Shown piece by piece: positions 50,721-63,800 of a stretch of DNA of 64,000 bases. Within the stretch, counting starts at the first letter, position 1; every line of letters begins with the position of its first letter. The DNA is from Lycocorax pyrrhopterus obiensis (lineage: Eukaryota > Chordata > Aves > Passeriformes > Paradisaeidae): positions 28,557,629 through 28,621,628 of the forward strand of contig JACSVZ010000006.1 of NCBI GenBank assembly GCA_014706295.1, given 5' to 3'. Made by a program: the position numbers and the translations under genes. The notes beneath the pieces were generated by a model that saw nothing but the letters and a program-made list of their open reading frames with translations, was not told the DNA's origin and did not search any database.

Positions 50721-50783
50721 TCACTTGACAGTCACTTGACTGAATCAGTGAAATCTGCTGCTTCTTATCAGTGAGATCTGCTG
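50721..50783. repeat. Nested short tandem duplications
   Basis: TCACTTGAC is repeated at 50721-50729 and 50732-50740. A 17-bp word, ATCAGTGARATCTGCTG (R = A or G), then occurs at 50744-50760 and 50767-50783 with one transition between copies. The second pair has a 23-bp period. Confidence 0.85.
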
Positions 50784-53245
50784 TTCAAAGGTCCATTAGG
50801 AATAAAAGCAAATTCCATCCTGACTCCTGCTGTGTGGGGACATTGGTAAGGCAATGCTTACTCAGTGTTCATAGGGTTGGCATGCTAAAAGGGGGCTGGT
50901 TTTCTACCGAATTAATGTGGAGCCCTGTCCCTGAGCTCCTTTATTCTCTGTCACACACATGTAAGGCTTTCTCAAGTTTCATCAATTTGTTGTAAGGTTG
51001 CTGATAGAGTGAGCATTCATGCAGACAACAATTTGCATGCAGGCTATAATTATGGCTACAGCAACTTCCACTTACCCCTACTAATAACCCAGAATGGTTT
51101 GGGAGTGATAGATGAGTAGCAAGTGCTAAGCATGGCTCAGCATGACTCTGCCCATTCCACAGGTTTGTCTCAGAGGAGGGGGAGTGTTGGAGCAGCAATC
51201 TCTGGTATAAAAAGCTGCTCTGCAGGGACCATAAACTGGGACAGTTGCTAATGCCTGCCAGTGCACTGTCAGCCACACCTTTCTCTACAGTTATGCCAGG
51301 AATTACCTTGCCCTGCCATTTAGGGAAGCGGCTGAAAGTCATTTGTGCCCCACTTTCCAGGTACCTGTAACAGAGCAGAGGTACAGCTAATTTTCTGGCT
51401 CACTGTTTTTCCTTTTTTTTCCCCTCCTGAACTAGAACTGTTGCGTGATAGGTAAACAATTAAAAGGCAAAAGTGCAGTCATCAGATCCACTTGTCTGTA
51501 AATGAAAAAAAATTAATTTCCAAAATCCCCTTTGCAGTAAAAGTTCAAATATAAAAACCTTGAAGACAGTTTGTCTGAAGGAGGGAAAGTGGAGAGAAGA
51601 GGTAGGTGAAAGCAGTGGTTCAAATTCTCATGCTAGAATCTCACTGAGGTATGCTTTCCATGCATTACAAGAGGTATTGCCCTTCCCAAGACTTATCTGG
51701 GAAGCAAGAGGATAAAGATCTTTCCACCGAGAGGACAATTTGCTCATAAATTCCTATTTGAATCCTCTAAGCAAGGACTAAACCTGGGGAAGTCTGTGGT
51801 CGACAAAGGATATCAGAATGAATTAATCCATTTGACCTTTTTGATCAAGACCACTCAATGACAGCAAGTCTGAATCTCCGACCACTGCTGCTTTCAAACA
51901 CTTCCTGGCGCTTCTTATCTTCCAAGCCTCATGGGTCTTTTCTAGAAAACTACCAGAAGACATGGGCCAAAACTAGAGCAGGAAGCATTATAACTGAAGA
52001 ACTGGGATAACTCTATGCCAGTACTTGAGTCCTTGTCTTGTTAAATTTACTTTTTCAGATGCTGCTGTGTGACTGCGTTCTTGAAACAGGTGCCCTTTAA
52101 ACTTTGGCAACTGATTGCTGGATGTGCGGACTCCAAATTTCTTTGTTATTTAGCCCAGACCTTCTTCTGACAATACATATGAAACAAATCATTGTGACTC
52201 AACCCACAGCTCCTTTAAGAGAGAATAATCTCAGTGTTGGAAGCACTTTGGTTGTGCCACTTTGTTTCTGTCATCATTATATCTCTAAATCTATCTCCCA
52301 GATTTCTAAATAGAGAGGGAAAGAGTACTTGCAAGCAGTTGTGCAGCACTATATAGGAAACAGCCAGAAGGGAATATAAGAGCCAATTATTTTCTGGTTG
52401 TCTGTACTGTGTGCATTTGGCCAATAATTAATTCAGATTGTAAGCAGTGCTGCTTGTGAATTGTTCATGGCAAATGGGGGATTTTGGTGCTGGAATGTGT
52501 CTAAACTTGCTTCTATTTGCTAAAAACAGCTAGAAGTCTACAATAACAAAACATTTACTTCTCTGTTATCTTTGACAATTACAATTCTTGATCTCACTTC
52601 AATCTACTAAAGTAATTGTCCATACTGCAGCATGCTACAAAGACACACTGTCCTTTTTTTTTGAAGTTGCTTTATTTTTGAGGATTTGTTTTGCTTTGTT
52701 TAAGGGAAACAGGTAAGGAAGCTTAAATAACATATCTCAGGAAATGAAATGATCACTGTATCTTTAGGTGAATTGGAATGCACTTAAGAAAATAAGGGAG
52801 AGGTTTAAGTTAGAGTCATGGGAACTGGTGAACAAAGCACCAAAAACCATGAAACCCCAACACAGATGCAGCAAAGATTTTCCAGATGTGGAATTTTTTT
52901 CTATGGATCAGTAGAGTTAGCTTAACTTACTTAAGCTATAATGATTATTTTGAGGGGAAAAAAAAAAGTGGCTCATTTCTTATCTCTTGGTCTTTAATAC
53001 AAATAAATGCAATTTACTTTGCTGAAGATTTTTATCTAGATTTGCTTTATGAAAAGACGTCTGTTTCTTATTCCTCTTAGTTTGTCTAATGTGGCATACA
53101 TTGCCTCTCCGGAAATGCCTTTGAAACGTACTGCAAAAGTTAATATATGTAGCAACTTCTTAGATTAGAAACCCTCTAGGCTAGTTTTCCAATGTCCATT
53201 TCCTCATTAAAGGCAAAATGATGCCAAGTTTTGACTACAACTGTA
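50784..53245. other. Gene-free unique DNA
   Basis: No supportable gene. The 133-codon minus-strand frame at 50941-51342 has no recognisable domain and no splice framing that I trust. No mobile element seen. Confidence 0.6.

Positions 53246-53277
<32 letters not shown>
53246..53277. repeat. (ATCT)8 microsatellite
   Basis: Eight perfect ATCT units with no interruptions. Perfect tetranucleotide arrays of this size are usually polymorphic. The ILSIYLSIYLS-like peptide in the + frame through it is an artefact. Confidence 0.97.
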
Positions 53278-53279
<2 letters not shown>

Positions 53280-53713
53280 ACAGTTTTTAATATGTTCTTT
53301 GGTTATATTTGTGTTTTTATATTCTTATAGTTTCCTAACATGCAGATGTCTTTTGTGGTTGCTGTATAAGTTATACAGGATTCTTAATTTAATGATGAAT
53401 AGCTGGTACTGTTTCCTGGGGGAGAACCATGCCTCTTACAAAACAAAAGAAACACCCATGCGATAAAAGTATATTCAGTGTACATATTAGGACTGAATAT
53501 TCAGTATATTTTTACTACGGAATACCGTTTTCGACCCATTAAAAACGAACTCAATATTTAGATGATGTATTGCATTACTAATTTGGAATTCTAGGCAAGT
53601 TTTGGCTTGATATATAGAGGGTTATGATTTGTGCAAGTCCTACAAAAGTCATCGGTAAGAACTGTTTTAAATTTTATTGATAAAATTGTTATACTAATCA
53701 ATTTCTCTGTTAC
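53278..53713. other. Gene-free unique DNA
   Basis: AT-rich with nothing recognisable between the microsatellite and the old CR1 remnant. Confidence 0.6.
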
Positions 53714-53900
53714 TAGTTTGTCTAGACTTCTTCTAAAGCTGTGTACAACTTAAGCATCAGCAATCTACTGAGGTGAGGAGCTCCACAGCTCAGTTCTAGA
53801 TTGCCTCCCCCTGTTTGCTTTGAACCTGCCACCTCTATTTGATGTCCTCCCACTATTTTACAAGAGACAAGCAATTGCACATAAAAGTCAAATGTTTATC
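53714..53900 (-). mobile_element. Ancient CR1-type LINE 3' remnant
   Basis: On the + strand the order GTTTGTCTAGACTTCTTCT, GAGGAGCTCCACAGCTC, CCTGTTTGCTTTGAACCTGC and GATGTCCTCC (spanning 53716-53850) follows the reverse complement of the 3' part of old amniote CR1-type elements, so the element is on the - strand. It is far more diverged than the other CR1 copies here and both ends fade out. The family assignment rests on remembered spacing of these blocks. It is probably an old insertion shared across many birds, and possibly other sauropsids. Confidence 0.65.
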
Positions 53901-56900
53901 AACACAGAGTGATCAAACACGGATAGCTATTTTCCTGTGGGACAAAAAAAAGATGAGGTGCAAAAACTTTGACTGTTGAAAGAAATGGTAGGTATTAAAT
54001 CTGTGACTGAAAAAGCCAGTACCACTTACAAGCTAGGAGAAGAAAATCCTACTCTAACTAGTTTGCCAGAGACAGTGTCTTCTCCATGATTCATTGCTAT
54101 TGTCTGATCCTGCAACAGCTCATTGAATGGCTGCTAAAAGACATTTTTCCTACAAATGCTAGGCTGGATCCATGGTTCGTAATACAGGGCCAGACTTAAT
54201 TCCTAAGGGCAATCTGTATAAAAACACTAGTCTGAGATCTTCTTCTAAAAGTGGGAAAGAAATTTTAAGACAACTATATAGTTTTCATTTTCCAGTCACA
54301 AATTCATTGACAATCACAAATTTATACCTGATAAAATTGATAAACTTGATACACATACCAGAGTTGTTGTACCAGGCCAGGTATATCAGTTACGAATGTG
54401 CAGCAGAGCTTTGCACACAAAAAATGTTTTGCTGACACAAAAAATGTTATTCCACTCAAAGAGTTAGTGCGAGCTGTACCACAAAAACAAAGCCTTGGCA
54501 TTCTCTGAGCATTCTGGAGTTTCATCCCTGTTTTGAGAGCCTCCCACGGTAACTACATGAGAAAAATCTTTCTAGTGTATGGATGGGTTGGTCTGTAAAC
54601 AGTATTCTGTGTCAATCAACTGATAGAAAAATTCCTGACAAAAGTCTCAGTCTTTCTTTTTCTTCCTTGCAATATGAAAACACATTCCAGGATGACATTG
54701 TAAATTAGACACCTGCCTAGAGGATGTTGTGGTTTATTTAATTCTTTTCCTTGCCTTTTAACAGATATTTCAACTCCTCTTCTCTAATTTCAAGCCTGTA
54801 TTTTGATATGTATTAAAATCCACAGTTATTTTCCTCTTTGCCTTTCAATTCTGCTCATAGGCAGCTACTGAGACATGATATACCTGGCTAACCCTCTGGA
54901 ATTGGTTATCAAATATTTCCTCTTCTTTTAGGCCAAAGTACAGCAGCATGTGCAATTCAATCCAGAATAGACTTGAATTTAAATTAATGACCTACCAATT
55001 GAATTAAAGAGAATATTCACAGAGAAACTTTCAGAGAAATCATTTTAGATTGGGATTTAGCAAATTTCTACTTCCAAGCTGTGTCCAAACTTATGTTACT
55101 AGAATGATTACCTGCAGGAATAACTCCTTGCAGTTTTATTGTTTAGAGACCTTTTGGCAGTTTTGTCTATCAATAAACTTTTTTCAGTTACATCTTTATT
55201 TGTAATACTCGTAAACTAAGCAACCATTTCAAGTAGTTATCTGATTCTTTCCTAAAATGTCATGAAGGGGAAATTCAATAATAGTCAAAATTAACACAGA
55301 GGCAGATTGACAGAGGTAATAAAGCACGAGGCAAGTGACTGACTTTGCATATAAGAATTGCACACTGGTGCATTTTAAAGACCATCAGCTTTAAAGATAG
55401 AGAATCAGCATTTGATTTGATTGCCATTTCCTGATTTGTGCAAAAGCAATCTAATTTTACAAGAGTATTTGCAGAGAAGATTTGAGAAAATGGTTAAACT
55501 TGATGACTAGGTACCACAAGCTATTTAAAATCTTCAGGATAATGAAAAACACTTTTTGTCAGTGTAGTTGGTATCTTTCAGATTATAGACAATGAAAGGT
55601 CTAGTTTCTCAGGCTGAAGACACTATAGGCAGAAGCCAGAACTCTCTCAAACATCTCTTGCTATAGCAGAAGACATTCAGAGCACAGGTCAACATTTCCA
55701 GCTAGGAAAAAAACCCCAGTCTGAGCAACCTGTGATGCTGCAGTTACATCCAGCCCTATCACTGTCCTGCCAAGGATGGTTCCGCATCAGGAGGACATTT
55801 TGCCTCCAGGTGTGCCTAATCCAAGGTGTGCTTTTGGGTGTCTCTCACCTAAGTTTTCAGCATGGCCTTAGAAAAATGTAAACAATCATGTCGTCTCATC
55901 AAACATAAATGACCTCTCTCTTTTCCCTAAGAATTTTTGAATAGCAACTTTTTATTCTATTAAAGTGAGCATGTGAGTACCTCAAGTGCATAAGCAACAA
56001 AAACCAAGCTCATGTTCCAGTGATTTGGGACTGAAATAATTTTCTGAAACCACAGAAGGGTTTCTGTTTTAACAGATGCAAAAAGAGAAGATGTCTTCAC
56101 ACCTTTTTAAGTATTCTAAGCTCTTCACATTAAATTTGGTTTAAAATTGTTCAGGTTTTTTTTGGTTCATCTTCAACAACTCTGAAACCACTTAGCAGTT
56201 CAAGTCCTATTTTCAAATATGAACACAGGACCATAATGTATTACAGATGTTTTGAATGTCGTCTAGGAGCCCAAAGAAGTAAAGAAGGGCATCTTAATTT
56301 TTTCAGAAATGGCTAGGTATCATCATAATTTTGTGCCTTGTGCAGACCTTACTGCCCAGAAGTAACCTTGACTGGGCTTTGGTGCACAATTAGCAGGTGT
56401 CACAGGGAGCTTGTTTTTCATCTTCAGGTACCTAAATAACTATTAAAATGTAGTCAAAAGTTAATATTAAAATTTGGCTGTAGGCACCTCAGCTTTGCAG
56501 ATGCTGCCTCTATTTCTGGACACTGAAAAAGAAAGACCATCACCTGATTTCCAAACCATCACTGCTTTGGAAACCATGACCTGAAGACTGCATGTCAGCA
56601 TCAATTAGGATGAAGTGAACTAATTTCTATTTCATTTGAATCAACACATGTCTTTGCCATGAACTCAGCCTGAATGAAATTAGCCTGGATATAACTTGAT
56701 TAATTGGTTATCACCATTCTCTGTTACTCTTGTTATAGCCAAAAAAGGAAAGGAAGAACAACTTGATCATGTTTGCTTTGATTTAAAAGCTATTTTTCGT
56801 CAGGGACTACCTCTTTTAGAATGTTTCTGATGTCCAGTTCAAAAACAGACCACCGTGTGTCCTGGGTAATGTAAACGCTACTGAGTCACTGGGTAACTGA

Positions 56901-57177
56901 TACCTAACTTTATACTGAGAAGCCACTTGATTAAAATTAATTATATGACACTAGCCAGAATATACTGAGTACCAGTTTACAGTCTGTTTGGTGGTGTTCT
57001 AAAATCTGAACATATTATAATTATAATGTAATGCAAAATTGAATTGGCTGAAAGTAACAAATTCTTGGGTCTCCTGCTGTATTTTCTGTTTTGACAACAA
57101 AGAGCACAATTTCCACAATGTTTTTGTTCATAAGTTGGGATTTTACAGTCTCTAAGGGTGGATAAATAAATGATAAT
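53901..57177. other. Gene-free unique DNA
   Basis: No supportable gene. Frames are at most 87 codons. The segment near 55690-55830 is somewhat richer in GC but matches nothing I recognise. Confidence 0.6.
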
Positions 57178-57868
57178 AAACTGGCTGGAGAGCAGCTCTA
57201 TGGAAAAGGCCCTGGGGTGTTGGCAGACAGTGAGCTGCGCATGAGCCAGCAGCGTGCCCTGGCAGTAAAATGAGCTGGCAGCAGCCTGGGATGTATCAAT
57301 AAAAGCATGGCCTGTAGATAGAGGGAAGCGATTATCCCTCTCTGTGCAGTGCTTGTGAGACCACATCTGCAACAGTGAGTCCAGTTTCAGGATCCTCCCA
57401 ACACACAAAAGACATTGATAAAAGGGAAAAAGTGCAGGGGATGGCCACCAAGTGGGTCAGGGTCTGGATCACTTGGCCTGTGAGCTGAGGCTGCAGGACT
57501 TGTTCAGCCTGCTAAGATGGCTTCTGGGGTCCTACCAGGAGCTCCCCAGGACTTCACAGTAGGGAAACAAGCAGATGGAGCTGGGCTCTTCATACTGTGC
57601 GTGTGAGGATGACAACAGAAGAGACAAGAGGCATAAGCTGAAACCAGAAAGGACCAGGCTGGACATCAGGAAAAGTGTCTCCTCGTGGAGACAGGACTGC
57701 AGTGGAGCACATAACCTACAGAGATTGCACAGGCTCTGTTCTTGGATGTTTTCAAGACTGGACTGGACAAAGACTCAAGCAACCTTGTCTGAACTCAGGG
57801 CTGGCCTGCTTGAACAGAAGGTTGGAGAAAGAATCTCCAAAGGTCTCCTTGAAGAGAGTAATTCTTTG
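57178..57868 (+). mobile_element. CR1 LINE, 3' portion of ORF2 and 3' UTR
   Basis: A 5'-truncated CR1 copy of about 690 bp. The early part (57181-57470) matches the end of the reverse transcriptase region, in the order CTGGCTGGAGAGCAGCTCT, ATGAGCCAGCAGCGTGCCCT and AAAGACATTGATAAA. The later part (57580-57790) carries the conserved C-terminal segment, seen in pieces as LKPERTRLDIRKS and FSRLDWTKTQA. A 3' UTR follows with GAACAGAAGGTTGGA, ending in ATTCTTTG at 57861-57868, a one-base variant of the CR1 terminal octamer. Frames are broken by stops and small indels, and the middle (about 57520-57600) is shortened. It is inert. It appears older than the copy at 31146-31526 and belongs to a different CR1 subfamily, judging by its 3' UTR. 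Confidence 0.92.
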
Positions 57869-60800
57869 TTTAACCCTATTTCACTAAAAGGTGATGAAGT
57901 CTGTTACGAGACATGTTCTTGCATTTATCAATCTGTGATGAAATATTATTAATGCTAAATAGCTTTAAAATAATTCAATGCTAATGCTTGGGGCTTTTTT
58001 ATAATCACATAATTTCTGTGATAAAAGCAACTTGCCTTAAATAGGAAAGCACATGTTGCCTTAAAAACACATTGGATTGAAAGATTTAGCATGATGGCTG
58101 GCAGCAGTAATCACTCAGCTGGTATTATATAAAGTTTTATTACTTTCAGGGAAATATCTTGATTTGGATAAGGTAATTTTATTACTTAAGAAAAGACATT
58201 AAACCAGCAGAAAATCAAAATTTGATTGCTCACCACAGGAATATAAGACACTTAGGCACAGCTTGTCTCCTCTAAAATGAAAAATTACATATGAATATTT
58301 GTCAAAGAAATATTTAAAGTTGTTTCCACAATTAACAAAATCATCAAAGAATCTAGAAAGAGATTATAGCTAAAAAACCCCTAACATTTATGATACAGTA
58401 TATGTATGTATAATACAGCGTAAAAATAATGGCCTATCCTTGTTATTAGCCTGAAATAATTCAGTTAAGCTTATTTATCTAAGCATTTAAAGATACAAAT
58501 AAATGAGATTATATTAAAGATATGAAGAAAATTAAATGCCTTTGAAGTAACAACAGCATATTTTGATTCAAGAAGCTCATCCAAAAAATGTAAAAGCAGG
58601 GCTATACTGACGACCCATACTTTCTCCACAAATCAGGTGGAGAAAGAAAACAGAAGCTGGCTAAGGAATTTTATGCAAAACAGGTTCTGCTAGTTCCCAG
58701 GTACTGCAGATGTACTTAATAATTATAAAATTTTTTAATGGAAGTTGTTTCAGCCTTCCACAAAATACCTGTTTTTCTGTCCAGGCTGGCACCTGAACTT
58801 TTGTGTCCTTCTCCAAGGGTACACAGCCCTCTGACCACTGGCTTTCCTCGGAGCATGTTCACACTACCTGGCCCTACCCTTCACTCTTTAACAAAAGTGA
58901 TATACTAGAGACGACCGTGAGGAGTTTTAGGCATCATCCTGCTTCTAGTGCATTTAGCATGGTTTAAAGGGGATTTTCATAGGAAAGCTGCTGTCCTAGG
59001 ACCTACTGTTTCCTCCAAAACTTAAAGAAAGTGGCAACAGCACCTTTGGCTTCACACAGTGCTATGTGGAATTCAAAGTTTATGTGTTTATATCCACCTG
59101 CATACAGTGAATATGGTGTGACTTTTAAAAATGAAGTAACTTATTCAGAAGAACAATTACTCTAGTGTGTGGTTAATAAGCCACTAAAAATCAAATACCA
59201 AAAATCCTGACATAAGCTATTTTACTGCATTTAGAAAAAAATAAAGAAAACTAAACAACTAAAAATGATTAGGAATCTTATCATGGAAGGTCAGCTTTCG
59301 GTATCTATTGGCATCATCATTTTTTCTAGTAATGAAATAAATAGCAGTGGAATAAAAAGATATCTATTAGCATCTATTAGTGTTTGGCAGCCATCCATGC
59401 ATTTTCTGGCAGAGCTTCTATAACTGTTTTTTGGTATGACAGATTGAAGTGTCAGTGCTCACCTGACATTGTTATTTAGAAAGCAAACACCAAATTTTAT
59501 AACTGTTACAACATCGCCAATAAAAGAAGGATTACTTAATTAGAAACTGGTACCTCATACTAAGGTCTCACAAAAACTCTAGTAAGACTGTTCTACTAAA
59601 ACCAGATAAAACGCTTGCTAAATGGAACAATTAGTGATTCATTTTGCCCAGTTTATTCTACAATACTGGCTAGAGTAAGCAAGTAAGGCAGCCAAAAAAC
59701 TAGTAACTGTGCCAATTACCTTGTATTTATCTCCAGTTTATGTGGAAACTGATATCCTGCAGCCAGTCAAATTGAATTTTTTAATGTTTGCTGTAGGTTC
59801 AAAACAACTTATATATGGATGAGCCCTTAATGACTTTATAAAAACAGCATCTAGTGAACACTGCTCACAAAAATAATTGATTTCTCTGGATCTAGAATAT
59901 GTTTGTAAAATCTAGCGAAGATTTTATTTTTTTCCCTTTTGATTAGAGCTGCAGTTAAATTAGATGAAATAAAAAGACCTCCACCTAATGTGCCAAGCGG
60001 TTGGTCTTTTATGTGCCTTGTTATATGATAGCGAACCTGTCGTGACTGGATTTTCCAGGTCCTCCTGCTGTGAGTTCTCACAGACAGCCCGACCCACCTT
60101 GTCATCACTCCATCACCTCCTGTTCTGCTGCTCATCTCACCATGGGGCTGAGCACCAAGTGTCCTCTGCTGCCTGACACGGACAATTAGAGCCTGTGAGA
60201 GGAAAAACCCTGCCATTAAGGTCCCTTTAATCCTCTGTGTATTTGCCTTCCTTCTGAATCAAAAGACAACCAGGAAAATTAACACCGAAGGACAATAGAA
60301 CTTGTACTTTATTAAATAGTGTCTTTACCAGAAATCTGGGTTAGATGCAGGACCAAAAAAAAAGGCTTGTTCACTGCTAGGCCCATATTTTAATACTAAC
60401 ACTGGGGGGCTTTCAAACACTGTATGCTGGCCAGAGATCCACTGGCGCTGCTATTTTTTACTGTGCTTCTTGTTTTATCCTCTTGTTGGCTTGCTGATCA
60501 TCAAAACACAGATGAGAAATGGGCTATCAAATCTCTTCTCCTACATATCAAGGTCTGACACTTTTATGTGTGCTGAAGTAGATCTCTCTAACCTACCAGT
60601 TAGAGAGAATACTGAGATCTACACAAAGAGGTTGTGCACTTTTTCCACAGTATATTTTTAAAGCAAAAAGGAATATATTGGTAGAATCATGAAAACTCAA
60701 AAGCATGTTCAATTGCTATTCTCACTTAAAATAACTTTTTTTACTTTTAGAGCAGCAGCTATTCTAAATGTATGCTCAACAAAAAATTACCACAGGGCAG

Positions 60801-63800
60801 TTGTTTTATGCACAGGAAAAAGAATATTTATTATAATGCTGAGCATTATGGACCAATGGTGCTAATATTTATTTAAAATTTGTTTAGGGCTAGACTAAAC
60901 CTTCTGCCCTGTTTATTGATAGCACATAGTTTCATCACCTCAAGAGAAACCACCTGTGCTTGTCTGTGCCCAGATGTGCATATTTACTCTACCTCTCCCA
61001 CTGGCTCTATTGTAGCAATGTTTCTAAGTCACAGAGTTCACTATTTCCTACAAATATTTGGGGATAAACTGGGAAAGCATGAAGCAGGTACACAAAGAGA
61101 CTTAGGCAATTATTCTAATATTGGCTTAAAGTGATTTCACCTTTGTTTTGAGAATACTGCTCCAGAAACAGAAGTTAGCCTTGAATTAGGAAGCTCACAG
61201 TGGATTTATTGTACTGTATATTGGCATCTGTGTCAGGAGCCATCTTGAGTCTACAGTTAATGGAGAGTTAACCAATACCATTCGTGAAGTCTCACATGTG
61301 ATTCATGTCAGTGAAACAGACGCTGATATACAGCCATGTGAACCAAAGGTTCAGATGCTGATTGTTTTCAGACCATAAATGGAGTCAACATGACAAACCC
61401 TGACATAGACACCTCCATTACTGATAGGTGTGATAAATTCTCCATCCTTCAAATTTCTTCATAGATTTTGGACAGAATTTGAGAATATAAATTACAACAG
61501 TCAGCAAGGTAAATAAAGGCATGCAAATGCATAATTTACTCAAAAGAAAACCAGATGAATCTGAAAATAGAGTGTTTTGAATCTGGGTTCTGGCTTGCAT
61601 TATTAAGGTGGGTGCCAACATTACTAGTCCTGAGTCATCTCTTGGCTTGAGCCATCATTTTCTCTGACTGTGCATACTGCTTGATCTTAACTTCTACCTC
61701 AAAATCTTGTTTTGAAAGAGTTATTTTTTTCAACATTGCCAGAAATGTCAACAATATTGAGACTTCTTAAAAATGCATTGCTCAGAAATAGCTGATGCCA
61801 CAGTATACCATTTGCAATGCCCTAATTTATACAAGTGGAAGCAATCATGTGCATGTCTAGGCATGACCAATGTTCTGCTCAATATACTGATCATTTATAG
61901 ATTTTTGCCAAAGGCACTTTTCAATTGCATGTTTTACTGTGCTTTCCACTATTAAAAAAAATAAATTTGTTATGCAGCTCTTGAGTTATTAATTGACAAA
62001 AGCAGCAATGTTTTCAGATGTTTGGCTTTGCTCCAAATCTAAAAATGGTATGAGTATTTTGTTTTATTTTCAATAAGTATTCCATCTTATGGAGTTTGCA
62101 TTTGATGTCAAAATTTACTGCATGTTGGAAAATATATAAAATCGAAAAAAATATTTAATTTCAAGGATTAAAAAATGCTATAAACATAATCAGTAATGTG
62201 TGAACTTGTAAGCTGCTTAGGCAGCTTAGTCCATTTAAGGATCTAAATGTTTGGTTGCCTATAGGAAAATCATTTGAAAATATCAAAGTGTCTGGAGTCT
62301 ACAGAATAGAAAGTCTTGCAAAAACAGTTTTTTTATTTTATATATAAAATTTCTAAACCAGAAACACTGGAATAGAAGCCTTTCTACTTTCTTGTATTTC
62401 TTATTCCAGTCTTAGATGGAACCAAATAGTAGTAAGTAGAAAAGAGGGACATACAAGAGAATATTAGTTCAAATTCTCAAAATAAGAAAAGGTGTTTCAC
62501 TAGAAATTTTGAGTGCAGTTTCAATCCAGTTGTAATACAATGCTATTCAATGTCTTTACCTATGATGTTATTAGCTTTGCCAATAATAAGATACTGGCAA
62601 AATACTTCTTTTTATTCTGTGATATTTTGTGATATATTTTAATTTGCTTGTGATAACATAAACTAGAAAGCTTTAGATTGTTGGTATTTCCAAATAAATA
62701 TCAACACTAGTATTTCTTTTGTTCTCTTACAGCAGACAAGCAAATATGTGGTATTCTTTTTTGAAGGCTTTCACACCGTACATATGTCTTTGTCATTCAT
62801 GGCTACAGGTAATGTCATTCTGGTGAAGTGAAAGCAGCAATGATCAAACACCAGCAAGTTACATTGCAAAACATGGGATCTGAATGTCTGAATCAAGGTC
62901 CAATTGCATTTAACTGAAATAGCACTTACTGCCCCTGGAACCAAGTGACTAGGCCTGACTTTAATAATCATCTCCCTCATGAATGCTTAATATTACAAAA
63001 CAACCCATCATAGCCTCAGGAACTCCTGAGCTGTAGAGTTAAAGAAAAGCCAAAACTGATTAAAGGCAACCACATATTCATTCTCAGTCTAGCTTGTGCT
63101 CATGTGCATGGAAATGTCAGCAGACTGATTTCATGTGGCATGAAGTTCCACTTAATATTTGTAATATTAAATATAATACTGTCCACAGAAAAACACAGCA
63201 CAGAAGTCTGATCAGAAAGAAGGAAAAGAGAGAGAGACTCATATGCATATGTAGAGGTTATAAAGTGTGTGTCAAAACCACATTTATTTTATATCATTAC
63301 CAACACTGACATTATAGGTAATTTTCACACCAAAGAAGTAAGCATTGATCTGTGAGTTTTATTTGAAATTAGCTTCACATGGTAAGGCCAGTTATAATCA
63401 GTTTGCATGTTTTGACATAATTTAGAAGACGTGACAAAATATGAACTGCCTCAGAAAAAGAAACACCAAATAATGCTGCCTGTGAAGTCTATATAGAAAA
63501 ATCTTATTAAATAAGTGTCACAGTTTGGGAATTATTTCTTAACTTTAACAGCTAAAGTAGCAACATCCTGAGCAGACAGCTCCATAGCTTTTACAGTACT
63601 GACTGTTACTGTGGATTTTCTCCCAAACAGTTTTTTAACCTATTCCTCTCCTTTAATAAGCAAAAGAAAAGTAACAGTATGAACCAGGTTAATACAAGAA
63701 AACATCATCAACAAAAATCAGACATACATCTGAATGCCGGGTGGCATTTGGATATTTTGAGGTATTTTTCAAGCTATATTCAAAGTACAATAGCAAACTA

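Noticed and set aside
50941..51342. 133-codon minus-strand frame rich in Cys, Ser and Leu
   Set aside because: No domain recognised, and no supporting promoter or splice signals that could be trusted by eye.
56977..57408. 143-codon minus-strand frame
   Set aside because: Largely antisense to the CR1 copy at 57178-57868, with no homology of its own.
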